A DNA stretch of 64,000 nucleotides from Blastopirellula sp. J2-11. GTDB lineage: Bacteria > Planctomycetota > Planctomycetia > Pirellulales > Pirellulaceae. Location of the stretch: the NCBI RefSeq assembly GCF_024584705.1, contig NZ_CP097384.1, positions 4,402,001-4,466,000 on the forward strand, in the 5' to 3' direction. Both the position numbers and the translations under genes were made by a program. The notes under the pieces were generated by a model, which was not told where the DNA came from, searched no databases, and worked only from the letters and a program-made list of their open reading frames with translations. Positions 1 to 9,129 of the stretch are shown one piece after another (positions within the stretch are counted from its first letter, which is position 1; each line of letters opens with the position of its first letter).

Positions 1-952
1 CCAGCAGCGCATCTTTTTCTTCAATCCCAATCTCTTCCAGCACTTCATAAACCGCGCTGATCTGATTGACGACGTCGGGATTGCTGGCGTCGGCGACATG
101 CAGCAGCAAGTCGGCCTGACGCGCTTCTTCGAGCGTCGCTTTAAAACTGGCGATCAAACGGTGAGGCAAATTGCGAATGAATCCGACCGTATCGCTTAGC
201 AACACCGGTCCCCAGTGAGGAAGTTGCCAGCGACGCGTACGCGTATCCAGCGTGGCGAACAGCTTATCCTCGGCCAAAACTTGCGCTTCGGTCAGATAGT
301 TCATCAGCGTGCTTTTGCCGGCGTTGGTGTAACCGACAATCGAGATTGTCATAACGTTGCGGCGCGAAGCGACTTCTCGCTCGCGACGACCTTGGACTTT
401 CGCCAGATCGTCTTTCAAGTCGCGAATCCGCTTCTCGACCAGTCGGCGGTCGACTTCCAATTGCTTTTCACCCGGTCCACGCATCCCGACGCCCATCTTG
501 ATGCGGTCCAAGTGACTCCACATCCGTTTGAGTCGGGGAAGCGCATATTGCAACTGCGCCAGTTCGACCGCGAGCCGCGACTCATAGGTTTGCGCATGCG
601 TCGCAAAGATATCGAGAATCAGCTCGGTTCGATCAATCACCTTCAGCCCGGTTCCCTGCTCGAGATTGCGAGTCTGGGCCGGCGACAGTTCGTTATCGAA
701 GATGATGACGTCCGCTTCCGAAGCTTCCGCGCACAGCTTTAACTCTTCGACTTTACCAGAGCCTAGATAGGTCGCCGTCTCCGGCTTATCGCGGCGCTGC
801 GTCATTCTTCCTACGACTTCGGTGCCGGCCGTTGTCGCCAGCCCCGCAAGCTCGTCCAGAGGATCATCGCCGACGATCGTCTCGGGGAGAATGACTTTGA
901 CCAACACCGATTTTTCTTCGGCGACGCTTTGTTTCCGTTCTCGTTGAGTCAC
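1..952 (-). CDS. hflX: GTPase HflX, 3'-truncated by the window edge
   Basis: Ribosome-associated GTPase that splits stalled or heat-damaged ribosomes. The minus strand reads from a GTG at 952 (MTQRERKQSVAEEK) to the window edge, about 317 residues. Visible: the HflX N-terminal domain (residues ~15-180) with the family signature GMRGPGEKQLE near 157, a basic coiled stretch (~165-195), then the G domain with P-loop GYTNAGKST at 207-215 and the switch-II region DTVGFIRNLP near 254. The last part of the G domain and the C-terminal tail lie outside. No in-frame ATG was seen upstream, so GTG is the best start. It lies 123 bp downstream of the LysR gene on the same strand. Identity is very secure; the start codon is slightly uncertain. 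Confidence 0.95.
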   Translation of the reverse strand, partial: MTQRERKQSVAEEKSVLVKVILPETIVGDDPLDELAGLATTAGTEVVGRMTQRRDKPETATYLGSGKVEELKLCAEASEADVIIFDNELSPAQTRNLEQGTGLKVIDRTELILDIFATHAQTYESRLAVELAQLQYALPRLKRMWSHLDRIKMGVGMRGPGEKQLEVDRRLVEKRIRDLKDDLAKVQGRREREVASRRNVMTISIVGYTNAGKSTLMNYLTEAQVLAEDKLFATLDTRTRRWQLPHWGPVLLSDTVGFIRNLPHRLIASFKATLEEARQADLLLHVADASNPDVVNQISAVYEVLEEIGIEEKDALL

Positions 953-1075
953 GCGGCCTCGGGATACCGTTGTAAGGAATTGAAAAGATGTTCTGTCATT
1001 ATCTTATCCCACCACAAGAAACCTCCAAGAGTCTCTCGCGGCGGAAGTGGAGGGACGCAGGCCCCCCAAATAGGT

Positions 1076-1963
1076 TCACGCGGCGTTCGCAACACGATAT
1101 TTTCGCGTTACTTCCTTAAACCGTTCTACCAAACGACTTTGAAACCGGTAAGGATTCCAGGCCATCGCGATCGTTCGCTGCGGTTTCGGCGCGTGAAGCG
1201 AACTATAAATTCTCCGCCCATCCTGATCCAGACGGCGAGCCATCTGCGGAACCATCGAAACGCCATGTCCCAACGCGACCAACTCTTGCACGGTCGCCAA
1301 CTGACTCGTTTTCTCGACAGAAACGGGGTGAAACGACTTCTGCCGGCAGAACGAGACGATGTTATCCGACAAACAATGCGCCTCATCCAGCAAGATAAAG
1401 GGATACGGACGCACATCGGCGATCGTAATTCGCCTTTTGGTCGCCAGCGGGTGCCCCGCCGGCATCGCCAACAACAACTCTTCGTCAAACAACGCTTCGA
1501 TCTCAATATGCTGCATCGAAACCGGCAGCGCCAGCAGCGCCACATCCACTTCTCCTTGGGCGACCCGCTGCAATAATTTTTCGGTCACTTCTTCCTGGAC
1601 GGTTAGGGTCGACTCGGGCGAAGTCGCCGCGAACGCTTGCAACAGCCCCGGCAGAAAATAAGGGGCGATCGTCGGAATGGCGCCAATCCGAATTCGCCCG
1701 GTTCGCCCGTCGTCCGTAATCTCGGACTTCGTATCTTCGATCAGCGACAAGATCTGCTCGGCGCGTGACTGCAACAGCCGCCCTGCTTCGGTCAGCACGA
1801 TCGATCGGGATTGCCGCTCAAAGACCGGTTGCCCTAACTCTTCTTCCAATTTGCCAATCGAGCGACTCAGCGCCGGCTGCGAGACCAGCAGATCTTCGGC
1901 GGCCCGCGTGAAATTCTTCCACTCGGCCACTTTCAAAAAATAACGCAGCTGACTGATTTCCAT
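1076..1963 (-). CDS. LysR-family transcriptional regulator
   Basis: 295-residue LysR-type regulator. The start is placed at the ATG at 1963 ([14 protein letters not shown]), which is exactly where the family normally begins; the open frame extends 68 codons further upstream but that stretch has no LysR similarity. The winged helix-turn-helix occupies residues ~1-60 ([19 protein letters not shown] is the recognition region), followed by a linker helix and a two-lobed effector-binding domain. The effector cannot be told from sequence. The target gene is also unclear: there is no close divergent partner (the next plus-strand gene starts 605 bp away). A single-gene unit with hflX downstream is possible. 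Confidence 0.9.
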   Translation of the reverse strand: MEISQLRYFLKVAEWKNFTRAAEDLLVSQPALSRSIGKLEEELGQPVFERQSRSIVLTEAGRLLQSRAEQILSLIEDTKSEITDDGRTGRIRIGAIPTIAPYFLPGLLQAFAATSPESTLTVQEEVTEKLLQRVAQGEVDVALLALPVSMQHIEIEALFDEELLLAMPAGHPLATKRRITIADVRPYPFILLDEAHCLSDNIVSFCRQKSFHPVSVEKTSQLATVQELVALGHGVSMVPQMARRLDQDGRRIYSSLHAPKPQRTIAMAWNPYRFQSRLVERFKEVTRKYRVANAA

Positions 1964-2568
1964 CGATTTTCTCGGCGCGCGATTCCAATAACCAATACGC
2001 ATTGTAAGCAGCCCAGCAATGCATTGAAAGCATCGTGGCGATCTACAGAAAGCGAGAGATCTTCGTAGCCCGAAATGCGAGTTTTTAAAGTTGCGATATT
2101 TGCCGAACGAATTCGGGTTGGCCCGGATAGCTCCGCTATCGGGGCCGACGAAGTCGGTAGGAGGCATCGAGCCGTGATCGGACCTGACAGCGGTGGTTGC
2201 CGCGCCGTTTAATATGGCGAAATGGCCTCGAACTGCTTACCAGGAACCAATGCCTCTTACGGCTGCGCCGCCCCGATAGCGGAGCTATCGCGGCCAACCG
2301 GGAAATTGCGACGAAATCGCTTCGTTATTCGTGCTTCGACATTCGTCACTTCCTGTTGATCGTCGTCGACAGCCAATCTGGGGGCGTATGCGGCGTTGGC
2401 CGCCGTTCGCAGCGGTTCCGAGTCGGATCATGCCGATAATGCGGTGGAGAATTAAGGGCAACACGCGTCCGTTCGTTGTGTGACGAATTCCTGCGGGATA
2501 TATTTGAGTTACGACTCGTTCTTCGTAAGACCCCCGCAGTAAGCACTCCATCAAAGGACTTCTCACGC
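1964..2568. other. 605-bp intergenic region with repeats and no gene
   Basis: Between the LysR gene (-) and the isomerase-like gene (+). No convincing coding region. It holds one copy of the dispersed repeat module A (cttcgtagcccg..., 2061-2100) and an inverted pair of ~21-bp sequences at 2125-2146 and 2270-2294. Promoters for both flanking genes must be here but no box stands out. Confidence 0.6.
2125..2294. repeat. Inverted repeat pair around GATAGCGGAGCTATC
   Basis: ggatagctccgctatcgggg at 2125-2144 is the reverse complement, with one mismatch, of ccccgatagcggagctatcg at 2271-2290. Each copy is itself a short palindrome (gatagc ggagc tatc). The pair is separated by ~125 bp and could be a mini-element or a REP pair. 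Confidence 0.6.
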
Positions 2569-3468
2569 ATGACTCGCATTGATCGCCGCTCCTTTCTGCA
2601 ATTCTCGGCCGCCGCCGCAGGCGCCTTCGCTTTGCCGACCTCGTCGCTATTGGCCGCCGACGCCAAAGCCCCGTTCAAGATTTCGCTCGCCCAATGGTCG
2701 CTGCACAAAGCGCTGAAGGGAGGCAAGCTCGATAACCTCGACTTCGCCAAAGTCGCCAAAGAAGAATGCGGCATCGAAGCGATTGAATACGTCAATCAGT
2801 TCTTCGCCGACAAAGCCAAAGACAAAAAATACCTGGGCGAAATGATCTCGCGCAGCGACGACCAGGGCGTCAAACGCCTGCTGATCATGATCGACGGCGA
2901 AGGGGACCTCGGCAATAGCGACGACGCCAAACGGACCGCAGCGATCGAAAAGCACTACAAGTGGGTCGAAGCGGCCAAGTTCATGGGCTGTCACTCGATT
3001 CGCGTGAACGCGCGGACCAACGCCAAGTACGAAGAAGGGATGAAACTGGCGGCCGACGGACTTCGCCGTCTCAGCGAATTCGCCCAGCCGCATGGGATCA
3101 ACGTCATCGTCGAAAACCATGGCGGCCTATCTTCGAACGGCGAGTGGCTCGCCGGCGTGATGAAGACGGTTGACCTGCCGAACTGCGGCACGCTGCCTGA
3201 CTTCGGCAACTTCCACGAATATGACCGCTACAAAGGGGTCGAAGAAACGATGCCGTTCGCCAAAGCGGTCAGCGCCAAGAGCCACGACTTCGATTCGGAA
3301 GGGAACGAAACCCACACCGACTACTTCAAGATGATGGATATCGTCGTCAAGAAGTTCGGCTATCACGGCTACGTCGGCGTCGAATACGAAGGCAACAAAC
3401 TGCCGGAAGTCGAAGGGATCATCGCGACCCGCAAACTTCTGGAACGTTGCGCCGAGAAGCTCGGCTAA
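2569..3468 (+). CDS. Tat-exported sugar phosphate isomerase/epimerase-like protein
   Basis: 299-residue protein of the xylose isomerase-like TIM-barrel (AP endonuclease 2) superfamily, very common in planctomycetes. The start at 2569 ([20 protein letters not shown]) is chosen because it gives a Tat signal (RRSFLQ) followed by a hydrophobic core and an Ala-Ala cleavage region, and an AAAGGA lies ~10 nt upstream. The barrel spans ~residues 35-299 with acidic/histidine metal-ligand candidates in strands such as [25 protein letters not shown] and GVEYEG. It probably acts on a carbohydrate outside the cytoplasm; the substrate is unknown. A strong terminator follows, so it is likely monocistronic. 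Confidence 0.85.
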   Translation: MTRIDRRSFLQFSAAAAGAFALPTSSLLAADAKAPFKISLAQWSLHKALKGGKLDNLDFAKVAKEECGIEAIEYVNQFFADKAKDKKYLGEMISRSDDQGVKRLLIMIDGEGDLGNSDDAKRTAAIEKHYKWVEAAKFMGCHSIRVNARTNAKYEEGMKLAADGLRRLSEFAQPHGINVIVENHGGLSSNGEWLAGVMKTVDLPNCGTLPDFGNFHEYDRYKGVEETMPFAKAVSAKSHDFDSEGNETHTDYFKMMDIVVKKFGYHGYVGVEYEGNKLPEVEGIIATRKLLERCAEKLG

Positions 3469-3522
3469 CCGAACTTTGCTAGCACCTGAAATCGAGCGAC
3501 TGATTCTCGCGTAAAACATCTC

Positions 3523-3556
3523 AGCCCGCCCAAGCCACCACTTGGGCGGGCTTTTT
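3523..3556 (+). terminator. Rho-independent terminator
   Basis: Perfect 12-bp stem agcccgcccaag / cttgggcgggct with a 6-nt loop followed by a T-run, 54 bp after the isomerase-like stop codon. Confidence 0.92.
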
Positions 3557-3848
3557 GCTGCGCTGAACCGCCGGACGGGAAACTTTTTGAACTATTTTGG
3601 ACAAAATTGGAGGTCGAAACCGGGACAGTACCCTCAATCAGAAAAGGAGGACTGCTTAAAAGTTGTGCAACTCAACCCGTGCCTAAAAAACAGGCGCGAC
3701 TGCCGCCAAAACATGCAAGCTTTGCTATCAGCTGTAAGTGCTTGCACTGCAATCACTTCGATGCTGGTCTTGACTCGATGGCAAGGATTCTGGGATACCC
3801 TTTACCGTTGCGTTCACGGTGAAGGACTGAACGCCAATTTCCAATCGA
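3557..3848. other. Intergenic stretch, nothing recognised
   Basis: About 290 bp between the terminator and the next ribosome binding site. Short open frames occur but have neither a family match nor a good start. It presumably holds the promoter of the gene at 3865. Confidence 0.5.
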
Positions 3849-3864
3849 AAGGAAGGAGCCCGAT

Positions 3865-4470
3865 ATGCCCGATTTCCACCAACACGGCGGAGCTTACGCC
3901 AACCCGAGCCAACCGCAGACCGGCTATCCCCAAAACAATCCGTATGCCGCTGCGGCCCCGCAGCGACTAACGTCATCGTCGCAGCCGAGCCCGTTGTCGT
4001 CGTCGCCGCTGGCGTCGAACCCGACTCCCCCGATGAACCCGACCCATGCTGGCCCGGCCGCCCCGACAGCAACGATGGCGCCGCAAGCGTCAGTCGCCGA
4101 GAAGAAGCAGGAAGCGCTGCGAGTCGCTCGCGATTTGTTTCGCCAGTCGCCCGACTGGGTCACCTTCTTCCGCGAGATCCTCGGAGTCGAAGGGGTCGTT
4201 CGTCGCCTGTTCAACGTGCCGGAACAACTGAACGACTTCGAGCATTGCGAAGAGTACGGCGAAATCCAACTGATGATCGCCAAGCTGCGCGAACGAACCA
4301 GCGTTCAGGCCGAATCGAAAGAGCCGACCCGCGTGATCACGGTTCGTCTGCCGAAAAGCTTGCACGAGTCGCTACGCGTCGAAGCCCACACGCGTCGCAC
4401 CAGCATGAACAAGCTTTGCATTTCCAAATTGCTTCAGGTCGTCGATGACTCGATGATTCCGAACGACTAA
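3865..4470 (+). CDS. Ribbon-helix-helix protein with Pro/Ala/Gln-rich N-terminus
   Basis: 201 residues, preceded by a strong GGAAGGAG ~8 nt before the ATG. Residues 1-75 are low complexity (Pro, Ala, Ser, Gln) and probably disordered. Residues ~76-140 form a helical region (QEALRVARDLFRQSPDWVTF, then LREILGVEG-like). Residues ~155-190 (VITVRLPKSLHESLRVEA, then RTSMNKLCISKLL) match the Arc/HicB-type ribbon-helix-helix DNA-binding fold: a beta strand then two helices. This suggests a DNA-binding regulator. No HicA-type toxin gene is adjacent, so a toxin-antitoxin role is not supported. Confidence 0.65.
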   Translation: MPDFHQHGGAYANPSQPQTGYPQNNPYAAAAPQRLTSSSQPSPLSSSPLASNPTPPMNPTHAGPAAPTATMAPQASVAEKKQEALRVARDLFRQSPDWVTFFREILGVEGVVRRLFNVPEQLNDFEHCEEYGEIQLMIAKLRERTSVQAESKEPTRVITVRLPKSLHESLRVEAHTRRTSMNKLCISKLLQVVDDSMIPND

Positions 4471-4730
4471 CCCACCGCCAGGCCTTCCAAAAGTGACTCG
4501 ATTACGCCACGGGCGGCGAACTTTGGCACGGACGCCAATTCGAGATTAACTTGCGGAAGCCCTGACAGACTCGCTCCTTTCGGGAAATACTCGCGTCTGC
4601 GGCTGACACGTCGGTCCGCCGCGGCGCGATTTCCTGAGGCGAAAGCCGAACAAAAAAAGAATTGACTTTCGCCCTGCTCCGCGATAACCAAAAGGGATAG
4701 ACCCTTGTCCCCATCGTGGGAGAAATTCAG

Positions 4731-5087
4731 ATGGCGAAACAAGATGCGGCGGTGGCTGACGCCCCCGCGACTCAATCCGACACCAAGACCGACACACGCA
4801 ACAAGACGAAGCGCCAGCCGCCGTACGTCGTGATCTTGCACAACGACGACATCAACACTTTTGACTTTGTCATCGAGACGCTGCGCAAGGTGTTTGGCTA
4901 TGAGCTGGAAAAATGCCTCCAGCTGACGATCAACGTCCACAAGCAAGGTCGCAGCGCGATCTGGAGCGGCGCCCTGGAAGTCGCCGAGCTGAAGGTCGAC
5001 CAAATTCGCTCGCGCGGCGCCGATCCGCAAATGAAGAGCAAAGGGGCGCTCCCGCTGAGAGTGACCCTCGAACCGTTGCCCCAATAG
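4731..5087 (+). CDS. clpS: ClpS, ClpAP/N-end rule adaptor
   Basis: 118-residue adaptor that binds the ClpA N-domain and presents N-degron substrates to ClpAP. Residues ~35-118 form the ClpS core: PPYVVILHNDDINTFDFV is the characteristic segment in which the Asn-Asp-Asp motif contacts the substrate N-terminus, followed by INVHKQGRSAIWSGALEVAE. The N-terminal ~30 residues are a charged flexible tail. ATG 4731 is preferred over an upstream in-frame GTG (4716) because GGGAGA sits 7 nt before it. clpA is not beside it, an arrangement seen in many phyla. Confidence 0.92.
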   Translation: MAKQDAAVADAPATQSDTKTDTRNKTKRQPPYVVILHNDDINTFDFVIETLRKVFGYELEKCLQLTINVHKQGRSAIWSGALEVAELKVDQIRSRGADPQMKSKGALPLRVTLEPLPQ

Positions 5088-5136
5088 ACAGCCCGCTGCA
5101 AGCCGCCGCCGCCCAAATCCCTTCGCAGCCCATCCT

Positions 5137-5910
5137 CTTCGTAGCCGAATCACGAGTTTTGAGGCTGCGCTATTTAGCAATTCAGGAAGTGTTGAACACA
5201 GGTGAAGCACGTTCAAACAGGGTCCGAATCCACCGAAAATCGTCACACTAGCCCGCTGCGCGAGCGAGGGAATAGAGTTGGCGATCCTAACCCGGATTGA
5301 AGTGCGAGCCGCATTCCCTCGCTGGCGCTGCGGGCTAGTGTTCTGTCACGCGACAATTTTCGGGCGCCATGTTCTTATTAGCCGTAGTGCGTTAGCACCG
5401 GTTTCTGATGGGGACTCATTTGCGAAAGGCTATTGGTGACAGAAACCGCGGCTAACGCCGTGCAGCTGATTTCGTGGAAGCCGAAAATAGCGGTTTGACA
5501 GAACACTAGCCCGCTGCGCGAGCGAGGGAATAGAGCTGGCGATCCTAACACGGATTGAAGTGGCGAGCCGCTTTCCCTCGCTTGCGCTGCGGGCTAGTGT
5601 TCTGTCACGCGACAATTTTCGGGCGCCATGTTCTTATTAGCCGTAGTGCGTTAGCACCGGTTTCTGATGGGAACTCATTTGCGAAAGACACTTGGTGACA
5701 GAAACCGCGACTAACGCCGTGCGGCTGATTTCGTGGAAGCCGAAAATAGCGGTTTGACAGAACACTAGCCCGCTGCGCGAGCGAGGGAATAGGGTTGGCG
5801 ATCCTAACCCGGATTGAAGTGCGAGCCGTATTCCCTCGCTGGCGCTGCGGGCTAGTGTTCGCTTGATTCGAAATAGCGCAACTTCAAAGCTCGCGAAGCG
5901 GGCTACGAAG
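5137..5910. repeat. Composite palindromic repeat cluster (modules A, B, C)
   Basis: Fills the gap between clpS and aroA. The outer arms are module A: cttcgtagccgaatcacgag at 5137 (direct) and its inverted form gcgggctacgaag ending at 5910. Between them lies B-C-B-C-B. B is a ~95-bp hairpin starting ctagcccgctgcgcgagc at 5248, 5506 and 5765 and closing gcgctgcgggctag. C is a ~163-bp hairpin bounded by tgttctgtca / tgacagaaca whose arms carry agaaaccgcggctaacgccg and its inverse. The B-C unit is 258-259 bp and the copies are nearly identical. The same modules recur at about 2.1, 47.1-47.7, 56.3 and 62.1 kb. Confidence 0.85.
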
Positions 5911-7195
5911 AAAACTCAACTCCGGCTAGCCGCGACAGATCTTCAAAGTAGTGCGGATACGTCTTGGCGGTGCAGCCCGGGTTCAAAATCACGACGCCCG
6001 GCTGTCGCAATCCGACCAGCGCCAAACTCATCGCCATGCGATGGTCGTTGTAGGTCTCCACTTCAGCGCCTTGCAACTTGCCGGGAACGATCGTGATCCC
6101 GTCTTCCAGTTCTTCAACAATAGCCCCCAGCTTGCGCAGTTCAGACGCCAGGTCCCCAATTCGATCGGTTTCTTTGTGACGATTATGGGCGACGCCGGTC
6201 ACCGTGGTCGGACCATCCGCAAACAAGGCGACCGCAGCGAGCGTCTGCACGGTATCGCTGATCGCATTCATGTCAACGCAGATCCCTCGTAGGCGATTGC
6301 CAACCACTTTGATCGAGCTGGGCCCGTATTCGACCTGACAACCCATCTGCTCTAGACACTCGCAAAATGCGACGTCTCCTTGCAACGCGTCACGCGATAA
6401 CCCCTCGACGGTCACGCTTCCGCCGGTGATCGCCGCCGCCGCCCAAAAGTAACTCGCTGCCGATGCATCCGGTTCAATCGCATACTGACGCCCCACATAT
6501 TCGCCATGCGGAACGACCAATTGGGTCAAATCGCCGGCGTCGACGTTGACGCCAAAATCACGCATGACGGCGGTTGTCATATGAACATACGGCTTCGAAA
6601 CCAACTCGCCGACCACCTCCAGTGTGACTCCCTGGGCGGCGTAGGGCGCCGCCATCAACAGTCCGCTGAGGTATTGACTGCTGATATCGCCAGCGATCTG
6701 GGCGACCCCGCCGACCAACCCGACCGTCTCCACCACGACCGGCGGACAGCCGTTCTCCGCTTCGCTACGACACGGGACGCCGAGGGCGGTAAGCGTTTCC
6801 AGCAAGTCGCGAATCGGCCGCTCTCGCATCCGCTGGATACCGTCTAGCCGATAGCGTCCCTTTCCGGCGGTGACCATCGCGGTGAGAAAACGAATCGTCG
6901 TGCCGCTGTTGGCGACAAACAGATCCGCGTCGGACGACGGAATCACCCCGCCGCAACCGGCGACCTCGATCACGCGAGCGCTGCGATCATGCCGCACTTC
7001 GATCCCCAGTCGACGCAGACTGTCGATCATGACATGCGTGTCTTCGCTCTCCAAGGCGCCGGTCAACGACGATTTCCCCTGAGCCAGCGCCGCAATCACC
7101 AAGGCGCGATTCGTCAAACTTTTCGATCCCGGCGGCAGGATCGAACCGAGAATCGGCGGCGCAGGAACAATCTCAATCCGGCTAGTCACAGGCAC
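5903..7195 (-). CDS. aroA: 3-phosphoshikimate 1-carboxyvinyltransferase (EPSP synthase)
   Basis: 430-residue shikimate-pathway enzyme that transfers enolpyruvyl from PEP to shikimate-3-phosphate. Signatures in order: [18 protein letters not shown] (~residue 21, substrate-binding Lys and Ser), [16 protein letters not shown] (~91), [16 protein letters not shown] (~168), and [20 protein letters not shown] near 340, with the [10 protein letters not shown] motif near 385. The length is typical. The start is a GTG at 7195. The last two codons and the TAG stop (5903-5911) lie inside repeat module A, so the repeat supplies the stop codon. It is flanked by repeats on both sides and appears to be a single-gene unit. 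Confidence 0.95.
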   Translation of the reverse strand: MPVTSRIEIVPAPPILGSILPPGSKSLTNRALVIAALAQGKSSLTGALESEDTHVMIDSLRRLGIEVRHDRSARVIEVAGCGGVIPSSDADLFVANSGTTIRFLTAMVTAGKGRYRLDGIQRMRERPIRDLLETLTALGVPCRSEAENGCPPVVVETVGLVGGVAQIAGDISSQYLSGLLMAAPYAAQGVTLEVVGELVSKPYVHMTTAVMRDFGVNVDAGDLTQLVVPHGEYVGRQYAIEPDASAASYFWAAAAITGGSVTVEGLSRDALQGDVAFCECLEQMGCQVEYGPSSIKVVGNRLRGICVDMNAISDTVQTLAAVALFADGPTTVTGVAHNRHKETDRIGDLASELRKLGAIVEELEDGITIVPGKLQGAEVETYNDHRMAMSLALVGLRQPGVVILNPGCTAKTYPHYFEDLSRLAGVEFSS

Positions 7196-7300
7196 GTCTC
7201 AACAGGTATGCAGGAAAGTCTGCCGCTATTTTAGCGGAAACCGGCCGCGTCAGCAGCGAGGGAATCCGCTCCACTACGGTTCTCAGCAAGTCGCCGAAGT

Positions 7301-7361
7301 AGAGAAAATGGGGTCAGGTCCCAATTTTGCTGCAAAATTAGGACCTGACCCCATTTTCTCT
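7301..7361. repeat. 61-bp palindrome of the GGGGTCAGGTC type
   Basis: Near-perfect inverted repeat: agagaaaatggggtcaggtc pairs with gacctgaccccattttctct, with an A/T-rich centre (aattttgc / tgcaaaatt). It is followed by a second partial arm (ctgaccccc ttttctct). It lies between aroA and the barrel gene, both on the minus strand. It resembles the palindrome at 57728 and may be REP-like. Confidence 0.85.
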
Positions 7362-7404
7362 ACTGACCCCCTTTTCTCTCGCCCCCCACTTTCCGACCTC
7401 TTTC

Positions 7405-9129
7405 TTAAAAGATGATCGTCTGCGAGATCGAAATGCCGTCTCGGCGATAAATCTGCGTGTCGGAGAAGTTCACGACGCCGAGGACCTCAAAAAAAGAACG
7501 CTGGCTCGTCTTGCGGAGGTAACGCAGCCCCAATCCCCAAACCGGATCGCCGGTCGGCGCCTCGTAGGCGATTTCGGGAATGATCGACTCATCTTCGTGA
7601 TGGCGAAAGTACTGTACGCCCAGCGCGACGCCGCTATTGGGGCCTACGGTTCGTCCCGAAGCGATCTGCACCAACGGATCGACTTCAAACGCCGTTCGCA
7701 GACGATTGTAGTTACCGCTTCCTGCTGGGTTCCAGCCGTCGCGAGCATAGAAGGCGTTGCAGTAGTAAACGCAATGATCAATACCGAGAAACTCGTGATC
7801 GAAATATCGCGTCAAGTTACTTTCCAGCACGAACAACTGGCCCGAGCCGATACCGGCTTCATCGCCAAACTTGAAAAGCGCACGGCCGGCGATCGTCACC
7901 GGGCCGTAGAACTTGGTTCGGCTGTAGGCCAAAAACTGCTGATCGCGTCCCGGAGCATCGGGCGTATTGACGGCCAAAGCGCTAAAGACGTGAAATACCC
8001 GATCGTAGTCCGCTTGGATGTTGACTCCGTACAATCCCGAATCGGGGTCGGCCGTATTTCGCACATCGGTCGCTGCGTAAATCCCCTGGACGTTGATGTT
8101 GCTGATGTTGCCCAGATAGATCGTATTCTTATTGACGACGACGCCTAACATTTCGTCGTTCATCAACAAACCGTTGTGCAGCGCAAACGGAAAACGCCCT
8201 GCGGTGACAACGACGTCGCGTACGGCGAACGGGTCGAAAAATCCGCCGAAGATGCTATCCAACTCGCCTTCAAACCAATAGCGAGTCGGTTCGCCGGTCG
8301 AGTTGTCGACGTATCCGGCCGGATCGTTGAATTGGTAATACGATCCGCCGGTGTTCCCCTTGCCCAACGGTCGAAACTGAAGATGAAACCGCTCGGTCCC
8401 GGTCAGTTGCAGATCGAAATCCGCGATGAGCTGATGGGCCAGTGCGTCTTGCCGCGCCGTCCCTTGTCTGAATGCGAGGGCTGCGAGCTCGTAGCTTCCA
8501 TAGCCGACAAAGCGCGGTTCCCAATTGTTGTATCCGCGCAGCCAGGTTAGATCCCAAACGCGAATCGGATCGTTCCCCAGAAACTCGGCGAACCAGGTAA
8601 CCGGCATCGGAGCGACGGTATCTTCCGGCAAGCGGAGCAGTTCGTAATGCTCCCCTTCTCCCTTGCACGGCCAGCCCAATCGATCCCCTTCGGGCGAATA
8701 GAGATAAGAGCCGCCGTGGTTCCAAAGCTCTTCCTCCAACGGAGGCAGATATTCATCGGCAGGATCAGGCGTCTCGACCGCTTCCGGAAAAGGTATCGAC
8801 ACATCCCAATATTTTTCAGCCGGCCCCAGCAACTGATCAGGGGCGATCATCTGAATCGGCGACAGCGTGGCGACTCGCGGCGGCTGGCTTTCGGCCGTAC
8901 CGCTCGAGAGAAGCATGGGGGCGACTTCTTCTTCCACATGCTGCGTCTGTCGCGACGACGTGGCCAAGCGATTCTCGCGACCACGAACCGGATTGATCGG
9001 AACCGCCGCCGTCACCGCCCAGTTCGGGAGCGGCTCTGGAATCTGTGCAGCGACGATAGACGGAAACTGCGTCAACCCAACTGCGGCCAGCGCAGCGGCG
9101 ATAAATTTGCGGATGGCTTGAATTCTCAC
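7405..9129 (-). CDS. Predicted outer-membrane beta-barrel protein coupled to cytochrome gene
   Basis: 574 residues. The N-terminus (KFIAAALAAVGLTQFPSIVAAQ) is a Sec signal peptide. The remainder is rich in Tyr, Phe, Gly and Asn with alternating hydrophobic strands, and the protein ends ...SISQTIIF, a terminal Phe as expected for the barrel-assembly signal. Residues ~150-200 carry a Trp-rich segment. I do not recognise a named family. The GTG start overlaps the TGA of the upstream six-haem cytochrome by 4 nt (GTGA), so translation is probably coupled and the two products may work together. A porin-like partner of the cytochrome is an inference from this context. Confidence 0.65.
   Translation of the reverse strand: MRIQAIRKFIAAALAAVGLTQFPSIVAAQIPEPLPNWAVTAAVPINPVRGRENRLATSSRQTQHVEEEVAPMLLSSGTAESQPPRVATLSPIQMIAPDQLLGPAEKYWDVSIPFPEAVETPDPADEYLPPLEEELWNHGGSYLYSPEGDRLGWPCKGEGEHYELLRLPEDTVAPMPVTWFAEFLGNDPIRVWDLTWLRGYNNWEPRFVGYGSYELAALAFRQGTARQDALAHQLIADFDLQLTGTERFHLQFRPLGKGNTGGSYYQFNDPAGYVDNSTGEPTRYWFEGELDSIFGGFFDPFAVRDVVVTAGRFPFALHNGLLMNDEMLGVVVNKNTIYLGNISNINVQGIYAATDVRNTADPDSGLYGVNIQADYDRVFHVFSALAVNTPDAPGRDQQFLAYSRTKFYGPVTIAGRALFKFGDEAGIGSGQLFVLESNLTRYFDHEFLGIDHCVYYCNAFYARDGWNPAGSGNYNRLRTAFEVDPLVQIASGRTVGPNSGVALGVQYFRHHEDESIIPEIAYEAPTGDPVWGLGLRYLRKTSQRSFFEVLGVVNFSDTQIYRRDGISISQTIIF

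Noticed and set aside
3865-4470. HicB-type antitoxin of a toxin-antitoxin pair
   Set aside because: No small toxin gene (HicA, RelE or PIN type) lies next to it; the ribbon-helix-helix alone does not support a TA system.
4467-5246. Long minus-strand frame opposite clpS
   Set aside because: Antisense shadow of clpS and its flanks in a GC-rich genome; no motif and no start signal.
5248-5860. Possible CRISPR array in the tandem repeats at 5.2-5.9 kb
   Set aside because: Repeats are 258-259 bp units made of palindromes with no unique 30-40-bp spacers, and no cas genes are present.
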